Source: Flammeovirgaceae bacterium (GTDB lineage: Bacteria > Bacteroidota > Bacteroidia > Cytophagales > Cyclobacteriaceae). From it: a DNA stretch of 64,000 nt. Below are positions 27,100-36,417 of this stretch, one piece after another (positions within the stretch are counted from its first letter, which is position 1; the number at the start of each line of letters is the position of its first letter). Position numbers and translations under genes: made by a program. Location of the stretch: the NCBI GenBank assembly GCA_021298015.1, contig JAJTGY010000010.1, positions 1 through 64,000 of the forward strand, given 5' to 3'. The notes under the pieces are model-generated. The model was not told the DNA's origin. It worked only from the letters and a program-made list of their open reading frames with translations, and searched no databases.

Positions 27100-27214
27100 G
27101 ACTTGATTGCTAAAGTTGGAAAGTAACGAAGGCGCAAGCCGGAAAAAAATGACATTTGTCTCCCCCTGGGAGAAAAATCGTCACACCACAATAGAATGTA
27201 GCTCTTTAGGTGGA

Positions 27215-28090
27215 CTATTTCGTTTTCAGCACGAAAACCACGGTTCCTTTGGATTTTTCAGGCGCGCGGCCGGAGGCTGTACGAACAAGCGAATTACGCA
27301 TGATCTCGTCCTTCAATAGCTTCTCCGCCTGAAGGCTTAGACCGCGCTCTTTTGTTACAATGCCTGTGATGTCGCCATTCTCATCGCACTCGATTTCAAA
27401 AACAATGCGGCCATCGGCATTGTCGGGCAATTCGGGGATTTTCGGGTTATCGGCCCACGCCCAGCCCCCCATGTTCAGGCTCATACCATCGCCCCCTCCG
27501 CCACCACCGGGCTTGCCGGTGTATTGGGCGTTGGGATCCAGCACGCCTTCGGGTTTGCCTTTGTCACCTTTTTTTTCGGTATCATTCCCCTGATTGGTGG
27601 GCTTGCCGTCTTTGTCGGAAGTTTTTTGATCAGTTTCCGTTGTCTTCTTTTCGGTGTTGGACTCGGTTTTTTTTGCCTCGGTATTCGGCTTGGTCTCTTT
27701 CTTTTCCTCAGGCGTTACTTTGGGGGCCTCCTTCTTGACCTCTTTTTTCTCCTCCTTCACCGTGACCGGGCTGGGTGTCTTGGGGACTTCTTCAGCCGCT
27801 TTCTCCTGTTTTACTTCCGGTTCCGCTTGTTCGGGCTCCGCCTGCTGGTCTTGCTGCTCCTCAGTGGGCTCAGCTGCCGTCTCTTCCTGCGGTGAGGTGG
27901 CCTCTGGCTCTTGAATTGCCCCGCTACCTTCATCGCTGATACCGAAATTCAACACAATGCCGTACTCCGGAAGTGGCGGATTTGGCGCACGCCAGGCCAT
28001 CAAAAAAAAGAACAGCACCGCCAACACGGCATGGAAACCCACCGTTACCAGCAGTCCAACGTTTCGGTTCTTTTTTTCCTCAGCACTCAT
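27215..28090 (-). CDS. TonB/TolA-like energy transducer
   Basis: A 291-residue protein with one N-terminal TM helix (VGLLVTVGFHAVLAVLFFFLMAW), a long Pro/Glu/Lys/Thr-rich periplasmic spacer (about 60-190), a Gly-rich hinge (KPGGGGGGDGMSL) and a C-terminal TonB-like domain (VFEIECDENGDITGIVTKERG). The GFHAVL His near the start of the helix is the conserved TonB His. It is encoded directly after ExbD with a 4-bp ATGA overlap. It likely transmits proton-motive energy to outer-membrane receptors such as SusC-type channels; a TolA-like role in envelope constriction is the alternative. Confidence 0.88.
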   Translation of the reverse strand: MSAEEKKNRNVGLLVTVGFHAVLAVLFFFLMAWRAPNPPLPEYGIVLNFGISDEGSGAIQEPEATSPQEETAAEPTEEQQDQQAEPEQAEPEVKQEKAAEEVPKTPSPVTVKEEKKEVKKEAPKVTPEEKKETKPNTEAKKTESNTEKKTTETDQKTSDKDGKPTNQGNDTEKKGDKGKPEGVLDPNAQYTGKPGGGGGGDGMSLNMGGWAWADNPKIPELPDNADGRIVFEIECDENGDITGIVTKERGLSLQAEKLLKDEIMRNSLVRTASGRAPEKSKGTVVFVLKTK

Positions 28091-28476
28091 TTCGGCTTGG
28101 TTGCAATCGATACCTTGGCTTCCAGTGAAGTAGCCACACCGGCCACAAATACCATCTCACGCGTGGGCACGCTTTCATCAATATGGAGCACCACCACCCC
28201 CTGAGGGCCGCCTAACTCCTTTTTCAATTCATCCTTCAGCGTAGTCTTGTTCACCCGCTTGTCGTTCACAAAAATCTGCAAATCCTTCGTTACCGTGACT
28301 GACACCTTCTGCACTTCAATAGTGCTCGCCACGCTGGTGGGCAAATTCACCGGCAAGCCCGAAGGCGTGACAAACGAAGCCGTCAACATGAAAAAGATGA
28401 GCAGCAGGAATATTAAGTCGGTCATGCTGGCCATGCTGAACGCGGTGTCGACCTTGTTGCGCGATTGGAGGTTCAT
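28087..28476 (-). CDS. exbD: ExbD/TolR family biopolymer transport protein
   Basis: A 129-residue single-pass protein. The TM helix SMTDLIFLLLIFFMLTASF holds the conserved Asp that carries protons in ExbD/TolR/MotB stators. The periplasmic part (VSVTVTKDLQIFVNDKRVNK and VVLHIDESVPTREMVFVAG) matches the family fold. It lies 2 bp after exbB and overlaps the tonB-like gene by 4 bp, so this is a complete ExbB-ExbD-TonB module. Confidence 0.94.
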   Translation of the reverse strand: MNLQSRNKVDTAFSMASMTDLIFLLLIFFMLTASFVTPSGLPVNLPTSVASTIEVQKVSVTVTKDLQIFVNDKRVNKTTLKDELKKELGGPQGVVVLHIDESVPTREMVFVAGVATSLEAKVSIATKPK

Positions 28477-28478
28477 GA

Positions 28479-29153
28479 TCAGCGGGGTTCCTGTAACAAG
28501 TCAATGAACTCAACCGAAGTGTACTCCATCTTATGCACCACCTTGTTTACCCGTGTAACCAAGTAATTGTACCCGAGGTAAGCAATAATGCCGACAATCA
28601 ATCCCGCCACCGTGGTGATCATGGCGACATAGATACCATCGGCCAGAAGCTTGGGGCTCACCGAGCCTTCCTGCTGGGCAATGGCTATGAAGGCCTCCAC
28701 CATCCCGATCACGGTTCCCAAAAAACCCATCATGGGTGCCGCTCCGGATACCGTAGCCAGTATCGACAAGTTCTTTTCCAGTTTGAAAAGTTCAATCTTC
28801 GCTACGTTTTCGATTGAGGCTTCAATGTTTTTCAACGGGCTACCGATACGCGACACGCCTTTTTCAATCATCCGGGCAACGGGTGTGTTGTACTGGGAAC
28901 AAAGCAGTTTTGCTCCATTCACATCGCCACGCAAGACGAGTTCCTTGATTTTGCCCATAAAGGCATCCGGGCTCTGGTTCGCTGTATTGATCGTGAGCAA
29001 CCGCTCTGCGAAAATATAGATCGCTACAACTGAACTCAGCGCGATGGGTATCATCATCCATCCTCCTTTGACGGCCAGTTCAAGAATCGACAGCGACTGC
29101 TCCACGACTGGCTGAGCTTCCGCGCCTCCTGTTGTAATTTGTAACAACACCAT
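28479..29153 (-). CDS. exbB: ExbB/TolQ/MotA family proton-channel protein
   Basis: A 224-residue protein with three TM segments: GGWMMIPIALSSVVAIYIFAERLL, a central ATVSGAAPMMGFLGTVIGMVEAF stretch and GIYVAMITTVAGLIVGIIAYLGYNYL. The central ATVSGAAPMMGFLGTVIGM is the MotA_ExbB signature with the conserved Thr residues. It is the first gene of the exbB-exbD-tonB operon on the minus strand. A SPOR-domain gene lies upstream across a 72-bp gap that could hold a promoter (a TATTTTTA, one base off the consensus, was seen). Confidence 0.94.
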   Translation of the reverse strand: MVLLQITTGGAEAQPVVEQSLSILELAVKGGWMMIPIALSSVVAIYIFAERLLTINTANQSPDAFMGKIKELVLRGDVNGAKLLCSQYNTPVARMIEKGVSRIGSPLKNIEASIENVAKIELFKLEKNLSILATVSGAAPMMGFLGTVIGMVEAFIAIAQQEGSVSPKLLADGIYVAMITTVAGLIVGIIAYLGYNYLVTRVNKVVHKMEYTSVEFIDLLQEPR

Positions 29154-29225
29154 ATCCAGTTTAAAAAATAGTCAGGTCGATAAAAATAACGTTCGAACCA
29201 GGTACAAATTGCGGGCCAACAGGTA

Positions 29226-29921
29226 TCAATACCTGATCACCCACAAACCGTTGCCTAACTCTGCTTTCTTGCTATCGGCATGAGCCTGCGCATTGGCAAA
29301 CGTATCGAAATCCGCTATCGCCAGGCGATAGAATTTCCACTTACCAAAGGGCGGAATAATCTTCGAACTGACTCCGGAGGCACTCATTTTCTTGGCGCGA
29401 TCCATAATCAGGTCACCATCCACGGCACTCGCGACTACTACGTAGTAGCGCTGGGTGCGGGCCGAGAGGGTCTCGATCGTTCCGGCCGGAGGAATCTTGT
29501 TCTTCTCCGCTTCTTCAGCCTCCTTTCGCTTGCGTTCCGCCTCGGCCTGTTCACGGGCCAACCGAGCGGCTTCGTCATCACGCTTCTTCTTCTCTGCTGC
29601 TTCTATCCTGGCTTTCTCCTTTCGTTCCTGATCTGGCTTAATCACGTAGAAATAAATCAGGATACCTGCCAGCAACACGATCACACCAATTATCACTCCG
29701 ATGATGAGCGGTGCCTTTGATGAAGGCTCCTCTGGCGGAGTGTACAAATGTTTTGGCGTCTCCCGTGCCGGCTCTTCCTTTTTCTCGGGCTCGGCCGTCT
29801 CCCAACCTCCATCCGTTACGGCAAGAGTTTCTTCAGCGCGTTCAATCGGCTTATACTCTATTTCCGGCAGGCCGAAATTATCATCAGCTTCGTTCGGAAT
29901 CTTGTTTTGATCATCTGCCAT
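29226..29921 (-). CDS. SPOR-domain membrane protein
   Basis: A 231-residue protein with an acidic cytoplasmic N-terminus (about 1-68), one TM helix (APLIIGVIIGVIVLLAGILIYFYVI), a highly charged coiled-coil stretch (EKARIEAAEKKKRDDEAARLA...) and a C-terminal SPOR domain (TQRYYVVVASAVDG... ADFDTFANAQAHADSKKAELG). SPOR domains bind denuded septal peptidoglycan, so a role at the division site is likely. It has its own TAnnTTTG promoter element and lies upstream of exbB in the same direction. No partner can be fixed from sequence alone. Confidence 0.88.
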   Translation of the reverse strand: MADDQNKIPNEADDNFGLPEIEYKPIERAEETLAVTDGGWETAEPEKKEEPARETPKHLYTPPEEPSSKAPLIIGVIIGVIVLLAGILIYFYVIKPDQERKEKARIEAAEKKKRDDEAARLAREQAEAERKRKEAEEAEKNKIPPAGTIETLSARTQRYYVVVASAVDGDLIMDRAKKMSASGVSSKIIPPFGKWKFYRLAIADFDTFANAQAHADSKKAELGNGLWVIRY

Positions 29922-29945
29922 AGGTGTTGGGTTCGGGTATACTTA

Positions 29946-29953
29946 CAAAAGTA
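29946..29953 (-). promoter_or_regulatory. TAnnTTTG promoter element before the SPOR gene
   Basis: On the minus strand TACTTTTG matches TAnnTTTG exactly and sits 24 bases before the ATG. A TTG lies 23 bases further upstream, slightly far for a -33 box. Confidence 0.5.
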
Positions 29954-29992
29954 ACGGTTTTAAATAAAAGTTAGGGCAACATAACGTCATCA

Positions 29993-31672
29993 TTAAAAGC
30001 TCCAGGTTACACCGCCCATCGCCTGAAAACCCCGAACGGGGTAGCGGAAGTACATAGGGTAGTCGCTATTGAAGATATTATTGAAGCGGACAAAGGCCGA
30101 AAACTTGCGCGAGAAAAAGTAGTTGACCCGGGCATTGAGGTCAAAAGCGGGATCCAGTGTAACCGTCTGGATGTTGATCGGATCAAACGCCTTCATACCC
30201 CCCATTACGTGGAAGTCGGCTTGCAAACTGATTTTCTTGTAAAGATTAAGTGAAGAGAACAAACTAGCCTTATACGTGGGTCTGTGCCAGGCTTCCGTCA
30301 CCTGGTCGGTTGAGTAAGAATACAAATCTCCCCTCACCGAAACTTTCAGCTTCTCGGCTTGGGCTACACCCGCCTCGGCAAACAAATTTAGGCGCGTTAC
30401 ATTCCCCTGATCATAATTCGGAGCAAACCGGGCGACATCGGTGGGGTTATTCTGATAGAAATACCAGTTCTTCAGATTGGCAAATGCCACACCGGTAGCC
30501 AACGCTACCTTACTGCCCGCCCGTCCACGCAGCCCAGCGGCAAACTCAAGCGATCGGTTGGTGTGAAAGATTCCAATATTGGAACCCACCCAGTTGTTTT
30601 CCCGCGCCAAGGTATGGAGCGACACCTTATCGATGTCACCTTCTAACGATGCATAAGCCTCAAGTGAGGGCGAAAGCGTGTAGCGGGCAATGGCTACCGG
30701 ATAGACATGGAATGATTTTGCTTTGCCAAGGGTATCATTTTCGTATACCACGTTAGCCCCTACGGTCAATATCAGTTTTTCCAGCGGAGTAAATTCATAC
30801 ATCGGGCGCACTTTAAAGAGGTGACGCCCCTTTGCCTCAACCGATTCATCCTGGCGGCTAATGAGGAAATAGTCAGCACTAATCAACAGCCGCGATGAAT
30901 TACTCAAGGCGTAGTCACTCTTCCAGGCCAGGCTCACTTCCGATTCAGATGCAGAGTAACGGTCGTCCAGATAGCTGAAACCGGCTTTTAACGCGTAATT
31001 GAAATCAGCCGGTTTGCTGTTTTGCAACTCGCCCCGAAGGGAAAAGATCGAATACGTTTGGCGGATGTCCTCCGCCTTGATCTCAACGGGAGTTGGAACA
31101 TACCCGTAGAAATGCGTGTTGATCCGTTCGAAATCAACTTCCCCACCGATCGTAGCCTTCTCCCCGATTAATTTTCCATAAGCGCCTACTTCCGAACGCC
31201 CGTTACCGGAGTTCTTATCATCTACCGGGCCGGTGCCGAAGCTTTGATGAAAAAGTCGCAACCCATAAAACCGATCGCGGTTTCGCTTGCTATTGAGGGC
31301 GCCCTCCAAAAAGGGAGAAACATAATTTCCGAAACCGGCACTGATGTAGTTTCCGGCCAGCGGCTCAAGCTTTTCATCCTGAAGGCGCAGCGGGCGAATC
31401 ACCGGATTGTAAAGTGCGGAGTTGAAGCCAATATTTCGGAACGTATAGGTAATCGCGGGCTTAATTGGCTCAACCGGCCGAGGAGGCACTTTATCAAAAT
31501 TGCGGGCAGCTTGCGGCAATGTAATCTGCCGTTCTTTCTGAATCACCACTTCTACGCTTTCAATTTCGCCTTGCGTTGGCTGAGCCTGGCTCCGCGCAGA
31601 GAACGTCACGACTGTAAGCACCAGGTAAAGAATCAGGATCTTTCGCGCGATATGACTCATCATGCTGCTCAT
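29993..31672 (-). CDS. Plug-less TonB-dependent-receptor-like outer-membrane barrel
   Basis: A 559-residue protein with a signal peptide ending RSQAQ, then IESVEVVIQKERQITLPQAARNFDKVP, a short conserved pre-barrel segment, then a barrel that matches the C-terminal beta-barrel of TonB-dependent receptors (NYFFSRKFSAFVRFNNIFNSDYPMYFRYPVRGFQAMGGVTWSF, C-terminal Phe). The plug domain is missing, so it is unlikely to be a normal gated importer. Its ATG overlaps the stop of the long TPR gene by 4 bp, so the pair is probably made together. Such TPR/barrel pairs are common in Cytophagales, but I know of no assigned function. Confidence 0.8.
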   Translation of the reverse strand: MSSMMSHIARKILILYLVLTVVTFSARSQAQPTQGEIESVEVVIQKERQITLPQAARNFDKVPPRPVEPIKPAITYTFRNIGFNSALYNPVIRPLRLQDEKLEPLAGNYISAGFGNYVSPFLEGALNSKRNRDRFYGLRLFHQSFGTGPVDDKNSGNGRSEVGAYGKLIGEKATIGGEVDFERINTHFYGYVPTPVEIKAEDIRQTYSIFSLRGELQNSKPADFNYALKAGFSYLDDRYSASESEVSLAWKSDYALSNSSRLLISADYFLISRQDESVEAKGRHLFKVRPMYEFTPLEKLILTVGANVVYENDTLGKAKSFHVYPVAIARYTLSPSLEAYASLEGDIDKVSLHTLARENNWVGSNIGIFHTNRSLEFAAGLRGRAGSKVALATGVAFANLKNWYFYQNNPTDVARFAPNYDQGNVTRLNLFAEAGVAQAEKLKVSVRGDLYSYSTDQVTEAWHRPTYKASLFSSLNLYKKISLQADFHVMGGMKAFDPINIQTVTLDPAFDLNARVNYFFSRKFSAFVRFNNIFNSDYPMYFRYPVRGFQAMGGVTWSF

Positions 31673-34600
31673 CTCCGGTTTTGGTTATCCACTGAATCGG
31701 CCGGGGTCACCTGCTTTTGCGCTTCCGCTTTTTGCAGTGCATCCAACTTTTTGCGGGCGGCCTCTTTGATTTCCGGCAGCGGGAAGTTGTCAATCAGCGA
31801 TTGCAATGTACCTCGGGCCTGAAAAACTTCCCCGGTCGCCTGAAAGTTATCCGCCAGCACGAGGAACGACTTGCCCACCCACTGCGGGTAGTCAGCAAAA
31901 TCCTTATTGAGGCTCACCAATGTCTCGTAACACTGTTTGTAGTCCTTGGTCGCAAAAAACAACTCGCCCAGCAAATACTTGGCCTCTGCCCCGTACTCAT
32001 CTCGGGCTCCGTTTACGGTGTTAACAAATTCATCTTTCGCGGAGTCAAAGTCTCCCCGCGCCATCGCAATCTTGCCCAACCAAAGCGAAGCTTTGTTTTC
32101 AGCACCTGCGTTCACGTTGCCTTTCTCTACTATCTTCTGCGCATAGAAGGCAGACGAGTCGTATTGACCGGTGAAAAAGAAAGACTCCATCAGCCCGTTG
32201 CTGGCATTGTAGATATCTTTTTTGTTGACCGCAAGGCGGTACATTCTGCGGAAGTACGAAATGGCCTGCTCATACCGACCTGCCCGGTATTCCAATTCGG
32301 CTTGTCGGGCCGTTACCCGGCTGGCCAGACTAAACGAGTTATCACCAGCAATGGAATTGAATATCTCCAACGCCTTACTAAAGTTTTTAAGGCGATAGTA
32401 GCTTTCCGCCTGGTAATAGCGCGCCTCCGACACCCGTGGGCTTTCTGGATAATTGATCAAATACGTACCCAGGCTGTTGATTGCTTTTTGATAATCCTGG
32501 TTGAAGTACTGGTTTTTGGCGGCTTCAAACTCAACTGACTCCACTCCTTTCGCTCCGGGATTCGCCAGTTTATATTTCTGCAGGTAAGGATCAAATTCAC
32601 CGCTACGACCTGCCAGAGCGAGTGCTTCCTGTAGTGGAACAAGTACTTCATGAGTGACCGGGTGGGTCGGAAACTTGTCGATCAGCGCAATGTAGTCGTT
32701 CGCTGTTTGATTGTAATCCTTCAGATTGTAGTAAGAATCGGCCCTGCGCTTATAGGCGTACGGTGTGAACCGCGAGGGCTGACCATTAGCGATGAGGCGT
32801 CCATACTCCGTTGCCGCCACCCCATACTTACCTTGTTCAAAATCCAGCTGGCCACGTTGAAACAAAGCTTCCTCCGCATAGGGGCTCTTGGGAGACAATT
32901 TCAATACCTGATCAAGTTCTTGGGTTGCTTCCGCATAGCGTCTTTCAATGCCCAGAATAACACCCAATTGAAGATAAGCGTAATCGGAGTCGGGCGATTT
33001 TAGCTGGATGACCCTGCGGTAGACGGGTATCGCTTCGGTATATGCTTTGGTTACGTAGTGGCAGTCGGCCAGGCGCAACACGCCATCGGCATAATTCGGA
33101 TTTGCGGCACCGGACTTGCTGACAAACTCCTTAAAATTGAACAATGCGCGGTCGTACACACGCTGATTGAAGAAAGCGTATCCGAGGCCATAGCGATTGC
33201 GCATCTGCAATTCCAGCGGCACCGCCTCACCCACGGTGAGCACTTCCTGATAGGCTTTGGCCGCTTCGGACCAGTTTCGGTTCAACGCGTGAACTTCACC
33301 ACTCCAAAAGTTGGCCTCAGCCGTATACACCGGGTCAATCGGGTACTGGAGTGATTTGGTAAAAAAAGTCAGCGCATTGGCGTAATCATCTTTATTAAAA
33401 TACTCCGTGCCTTTTAGATAAGTAGCCTTTTGATAGGCCCGATCAACAGCCGGACTTCGCTTGGGGAGCGCATCGATGTATTCAATGGCTTTGTTAACAT
33501 TGTTGGCGTTGATGTATGCCTGCGAGAGCAACTCCTTCACTTCGTTGACATACGGACTGGTGGGGTACGCCTTGAGAAATTTTTCAAACTCAGTAATCGA
33601 GAGGTCGGGTTTACCCAGATCATAGGCAATTTTAGCATACTGGAATGAACTTTCCTCTGCCATACGCCTGTCCTTGACATACCTGCGGGCATTTTCAAAT
33701 GCCGTAAAGGCCAGAGGTTTTTGTTGCTGTAAGAGGTAAGCTGCACCCAGATAATAGGAAGCATAGTAGCCTGTGGAATCCGGTGACGTAGCCGCCAGAC
33801 GCAGATACCGTATGGCGTCCGTGTTATTCTTAAGTTGGTAAGCGCTATGGCCAGCGCGCAGTAATACGCCCTTATCTGCATTTTCTTCTTTTCCTTCCGC
33901 GTATGCCCGATAGCCCTCCAGCGCAGATGAATACTCCCCTTTTCGGTAGTAGGCTTCCGCCATCAGCAAGGCGATTTCCTCGCGGTTGTTGAGCGTTTCA
34001 CGCGAAAGCACCGATTTGCCATAGGCCAGTAACTCATCGCTGTTATTCAGCCGGTAAAGCGTACTCGCCACAAGGAAAGGAACCACCGGCTTGTACGAGT
34101 CATTTTCTTCAGCCCGCTTCAGGTCGATCAGCGCATTCGTATAGTCGCCTTCAGCGTATTCAATAAATCCAGCATAATAGCTTGAGGCAGGGCCGTAGGC
34201 ACCTCCCTGCGCTTTGATGGCGCTGAACGGGACGAGCGCATCTTTTAACTTCTTCTGCGCAAACAGGCTGTACCCATATCGAAATTGACCGGTGGTGGCC
34301 TGTTCGGATGACAAGGCCCGGAAATCAGTCTTCTCGAAATACCGTTGTGCCTTGGCGTAGTTCTTCTGTTGATAAAAAAAACTACCCATGTCGAAATAAA
34401 CCGTTGAAGCCCGGGGGTGAACTGGATATTCTCGAATAAAGGCTTCCACCTGCCGTTCCGCGTCCTGATGATACAGGTTGAGCGCGCAGAAAGATTTCAA
34501 ATACATCGCCTCGGGCCTGCGAACGTCAGCGGCCGAAACATTATCCAGAAAATGATTCAGGTTGACCAGTGCCGCCCCGTACTGGGCATGATCGAACTGA

Positions 34601-34782
34601 TTAAGGGCGGAGTGATAATATTGATTGAGGTCAGACTGTTGCAACGTGCCTTGAGCGTAACTACGCGCGGCCAAGCCTGAGGTCAAAAACAGAAAAAAAC
34701 AAATACGCAGCACAACCGATTTTCGGAGGAAACTGCAATGAGATGATTTTATTGTACTGAAAAGTTTAAAAAATAAAACCAT
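31669..34782 (-). CDS. Long exported TPR-repeat protein
   Basis: A 1037-residue protein with an N-terminal hydrophobic segment (VVLRICFFLFLTSGLAARSYAQ) that looks like a signal peptide preceded by a long basic stretch. It then consists almost wholly of TPR repeats of ~34 residues, for example PEAMYLKSFCALNLYHQDAE, the YFDMGSFFYQQKNYAKAQRYFEK unit and AEARFLLG-like units later. Several units resemble the YfgC/BamD-like exported TPRs. It should lie in the periplasm as a solenoid scaffold. It is coupled to the plug-less outer-membrane barrel (ATGA overlap) and preceded by a good TAGATTTG promoter element. Confidence 0.82.
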   Translation of the reverse strand: MVLFFKLFSTIKSSHCSFLRKSVVLRICFFLFLTSGLAARSYAQGTLQQSDLNQYYHSALNQFDHAQYGAALVNLNHFLDNVSAADVRRPEAMYLKSFCALNLYHQDAERQVEAFIREYPVHPRASTVYFDMGSFFYQQKNYAKAQRYFEKTDFRALSSEQATTGQFRYGYSLFAQKKLKDALVPFSAIKAQGGAYGPASSYYAGFIEYAEGDYTNALIDLKRAEENDSYKPVVPFLVASTLYRLNNSDELLAYGKSVLSRETLNNREEIALLMAEAYYRKGEYSSALEGYRAYAEGKEENADKGVLLRAGHSAYQLKNNTDAIRYLRLAATSPDSTGYYASYYLGAAYLLQQQKPLAFTAFENARRYVKDRRMAEESSFQYAKIAYDLGKPDLSITEFEKFLKAYPTSPYVNEVKELLSQAYINANNVNKAIEYIDALPKRSPAVDRAYQKATYLKGTEYFNKDDYANALTFFTKSLQYPIDPVYTAEANFWSGEVHALNRNWSEAAKAYQEVLTVGEAVPLELQMRNRYGLGYAFFNQRVYDRALFNFKEFVSKSGAANPNYADGVLRLADCHYVTKAYTEAIPVYRRVIQLKSPDSDYAYLQLGVILGIERRYAEATQELDQVLKLSPKSPYAEEALFQRGQLDFEQGKYGVAATEYGRLIANGQPSRFTPYAYKRRADSYYNLKDYNQTANDYIALIDKFPTHPVTHEVLVPLQEALALAGRSGEFDPYLQKYKLANPGAKGVESVEFEAAKNQYFNQDYQKAINSLGTYLINYPESPRVSEARYYQAESYYRLKNFSKALEIFNSIAGDNSFSLASRVTARQAELEYRAGRYEQAISYFRRMYRLAVNKKDIYNASNGLMESFFFTGQYDSSAFYAQKIVEKGNVNAGAENKASLWLGKIAMARGDFDSAKDEFVNTVNGARDEYGAEAKYLLGELFFATKDYKQCYETLVSLNKDFADYPQWVGKSFLVLADNFQATGEVFQARGTLQSLIDNFPLPEIKEAARKKLDALQKAEAQKQVTPADSVDNQNRR

Positions 34783-34810
34783 GCTTAAAAAAATCGGGTA
34801 AGCATGGACA

Positions 34811-34818
34811 CAAATCTA
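34811..34818 (-). promoter_or_regulatory. TAnnTTTG promoter element before the TPR gene
   Basis: TAGATTTG on the minus strand lies 28 bases ahead of the ATG at 34782, an exact match to the consensus. It gives a leader of roughly 20 bases and supports the annotated start. Confidence 0.55.
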
Positions 34819-34840
34819 CCAAATAAACTGAAAGCGCCTA

Positions 34841-35857
34841 CTACATCAGGCGAAAGACCAACTCTTTTAATATTTGCCCTTCCGATTCGTCACCCGCATT
34901 CACTCCCTTCAAGCGAAGGTCAGCCTGCCTTAACAAGGCCAGATTCTCGGCCAGTTTTTGTGGGGTGTAAACGCGCAAAGCAGCACTATAATCCTTTGCC
35001 GCATATGGGCTGATTTTGAGGGCACTAGCCAACGGAGATTCCGCTCCGCCTAAAAGTGAAGCCGCCATCAGTTTACTGAAAAACGAATACAAAAAAGCCA
35101 CCATCGGGATTACCGGATTCTTTCGCGTATTGCGCTCGACATACTGAACAATTTTGGCCGCCAACAATTTATCCTTCCGCACCAGCGCGCGCTGCAACTC
35201 AAATACATTGTATTCACGGCTAATGCCCACCTGGGCCATCACCTGATCGGCCGTAATGGCCCCTTCCCCGGTCCGGCTCAGGATCACCTTATCCAGTTCA
35301 TTGGCGAGCCGCTGCAAATCATTACCGACAAACTCACACAGCATATTCACAGCCTGGCCTTCGATTTTTACACCGCGGCCAGCGGCATATTCCGATACAA
35401 ACTCTGCCAATTGGGTCTCTTGAGGCGGCTTAAAGGTTACCGATACCGCCAATTGGTCAATCTTTTTTCCAACCTCTCGTCTCTTGTCAAAAGTCTTATG
35501 CTTGTGACAGAGCACCAGCACCGTGGAGGGCACCGAACTTTTCAAATAACTCAGCAATAGCTTCGATCCTGCCTCCTTGTTCAAGTCCTGAATCTCCTGC
35601 GCCTCTCGCACAATCACGACCTGCCGCTCGGCCATCATCGGGAAGCGTCTGGCCTGGGTAAGCACCTGGGCCATCGTCACGTCCTTGCCATATAGAATCA
35701 CCTGGTTAAACCCTTTCTCGGATTCACTTAAGGTGTGATCTTCTATGTATTTGGTAATTAGGTCGATATAATATGTCTCTTCACCTTGTAATACATATAC
35801 CGGAGCATACTTTTTCGCCTTCAGGTCGCTCAGAATTTTTCGGGCCGAAGCATCCAT
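34841..35857 (-). CDS. holA: DNA polymerase III subunit delta
   Basis: The delta subunit opens the sliding clamp as part of the clamp loader. The ORF track begins 98 codons too early, inside the rhomboid gene. The real start is Met at 35857 (MDASARKILSDLKAKKYAPVYVLQGEETYYIDLI), which overlaps the rhomboid stop by one base (TAATG) and gives the usual 338 residues. The N-terminal domain carries YVLQGEETYYID and MAERQVVIVREAQEIQD; the middle has the CHKHKTFDKRREVGKKI stretch; and a C-terminal helical collar follows (NVFELQRALVRKDKLLAAKIV). A DnaX partner is not in the window. Confidence 0.92.
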   Translation of the reverse strand: MDASARKILSDLKAKKYAPVYVLQGEETYYIDLITKYIEDHTLSESEKGFNQVILYGKDVTMAQVLTQARRFPMMAERQVVIVREAQEIQDLNKEAGSKLLLSYLKSSVPSTVLVLCHKHKTFDKRREVGKKIDQLAVSVTFKPPQETQLAEFVSEYAAGRGVKIEGQAVNMLCEFVGNDLQRLANELDKVILSRTGEGAITADQVMAQVGISREYNVFELQRALVRKDKLLAAKIVQYVERNTRKNPVIPMVAFLYSFFSKLMAASLLGGAESPLASALKISPYAAKDYSAALRVYTPQKLAENLALLRQADLRLKGVNAGDESEGQILKELVFRLM

Positions 35858-36417
35858 TACATCACGCGCTTTTTCTTTCGCAAAGAAATGGCCGAAACGA
35901 CTCCAACCAAGGCGCCAAACAAATGCGACTCCCAGGACACGCGCGGGTCGATTGGAAGTACACCATAAAAGAAAACACCTCCATAAAGCAGGAAAATAAA
36001 AATGGAGAGTATGAGCGGCACCAACTCCTTGCGCAGGAGACCAAAAAGGATCATAAATGCACTGAGGCCATAGACCAGGCCGCTGGCACCGATATGGTAC
36101 GAGGCCCGGGGGCTTAGCAACCAGACCAACAGGTTGGTGATCAAATAGCACCGGAAAAAGACCGTGTTACCAATCCGGCCGTAAAAGAAATACAGAGCAG
36201 ATCCCAGAAAAAGCACGGGGGCGGTGTTCCCCAAAATATGCTGTAAACTGCCATGGATCATCGGGGCAAACAGTATTCCCGGCAATCCCTCGGGCGTACG
36301 CGGCTTGATGCCCAAAAAAGCCAAATCAACACTAAATTTAACCTGAATGTAGAACACGGCCCACATCAGAAAAACCAACTGGAAAGGCAGTGGCGAGTAA
36401 CCGGAATGCCTATGCAT
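35857..36417 (-). CDS. Rhomboid family intramembrane serine protease
   Basis: A 186-residue inner-membrane protein with about six TM helices. The catalytic Ser is in SYHIGASGLVYGLSAF (GASG motif) and the catalytic His is in SWESHLFGALVG. The HGSLQHILGNTAPVLFLG loop is the third conserved rhomboid feature. Rhomboids cut TM helices of other membrane proteins; the target here is unknown. Its start overlaps the preceding unknown gene by 8 bp, and its stop overlaps holA, so three genes form one unit. The very short N-terminus before TM1 is normal for the compact bacterial form. Confidence 0.9.
   Translation of the reverse strand: MHRHSGYSPLPFQLVFLMWAVFYIQVKFSVDLAFLGIKPRTPEGLPGILFAPMIHGSLQHILGNTAPVLFLGSALYFFYGRIGNTVFFRCYLITNLLVWLLSPRASYHIGASGLVYGLSAFMILFGLLRKELVPLILSIFIFLLYGGVFFYGVLPIDPRVSWESHLFGALVGVVSAISLRKKKRVM

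Noticed and set aside
27160-27180. CTCCC/GGGAG hairpin downstream of the tonB-like gene as a terminator
   Set aside because: The stem is only 5 bp and the T run on the minus strand lies a further ~9 bases away; too weak to call.
35858-36151. N-terminal extension of holA in the ORF track
   Set aside because: The 98 extra codons lie within the rhomboid gene and read as Cys/Trp-rich nonsense. The Met at 35857 fits the family and overlaps the rhomboid stop.
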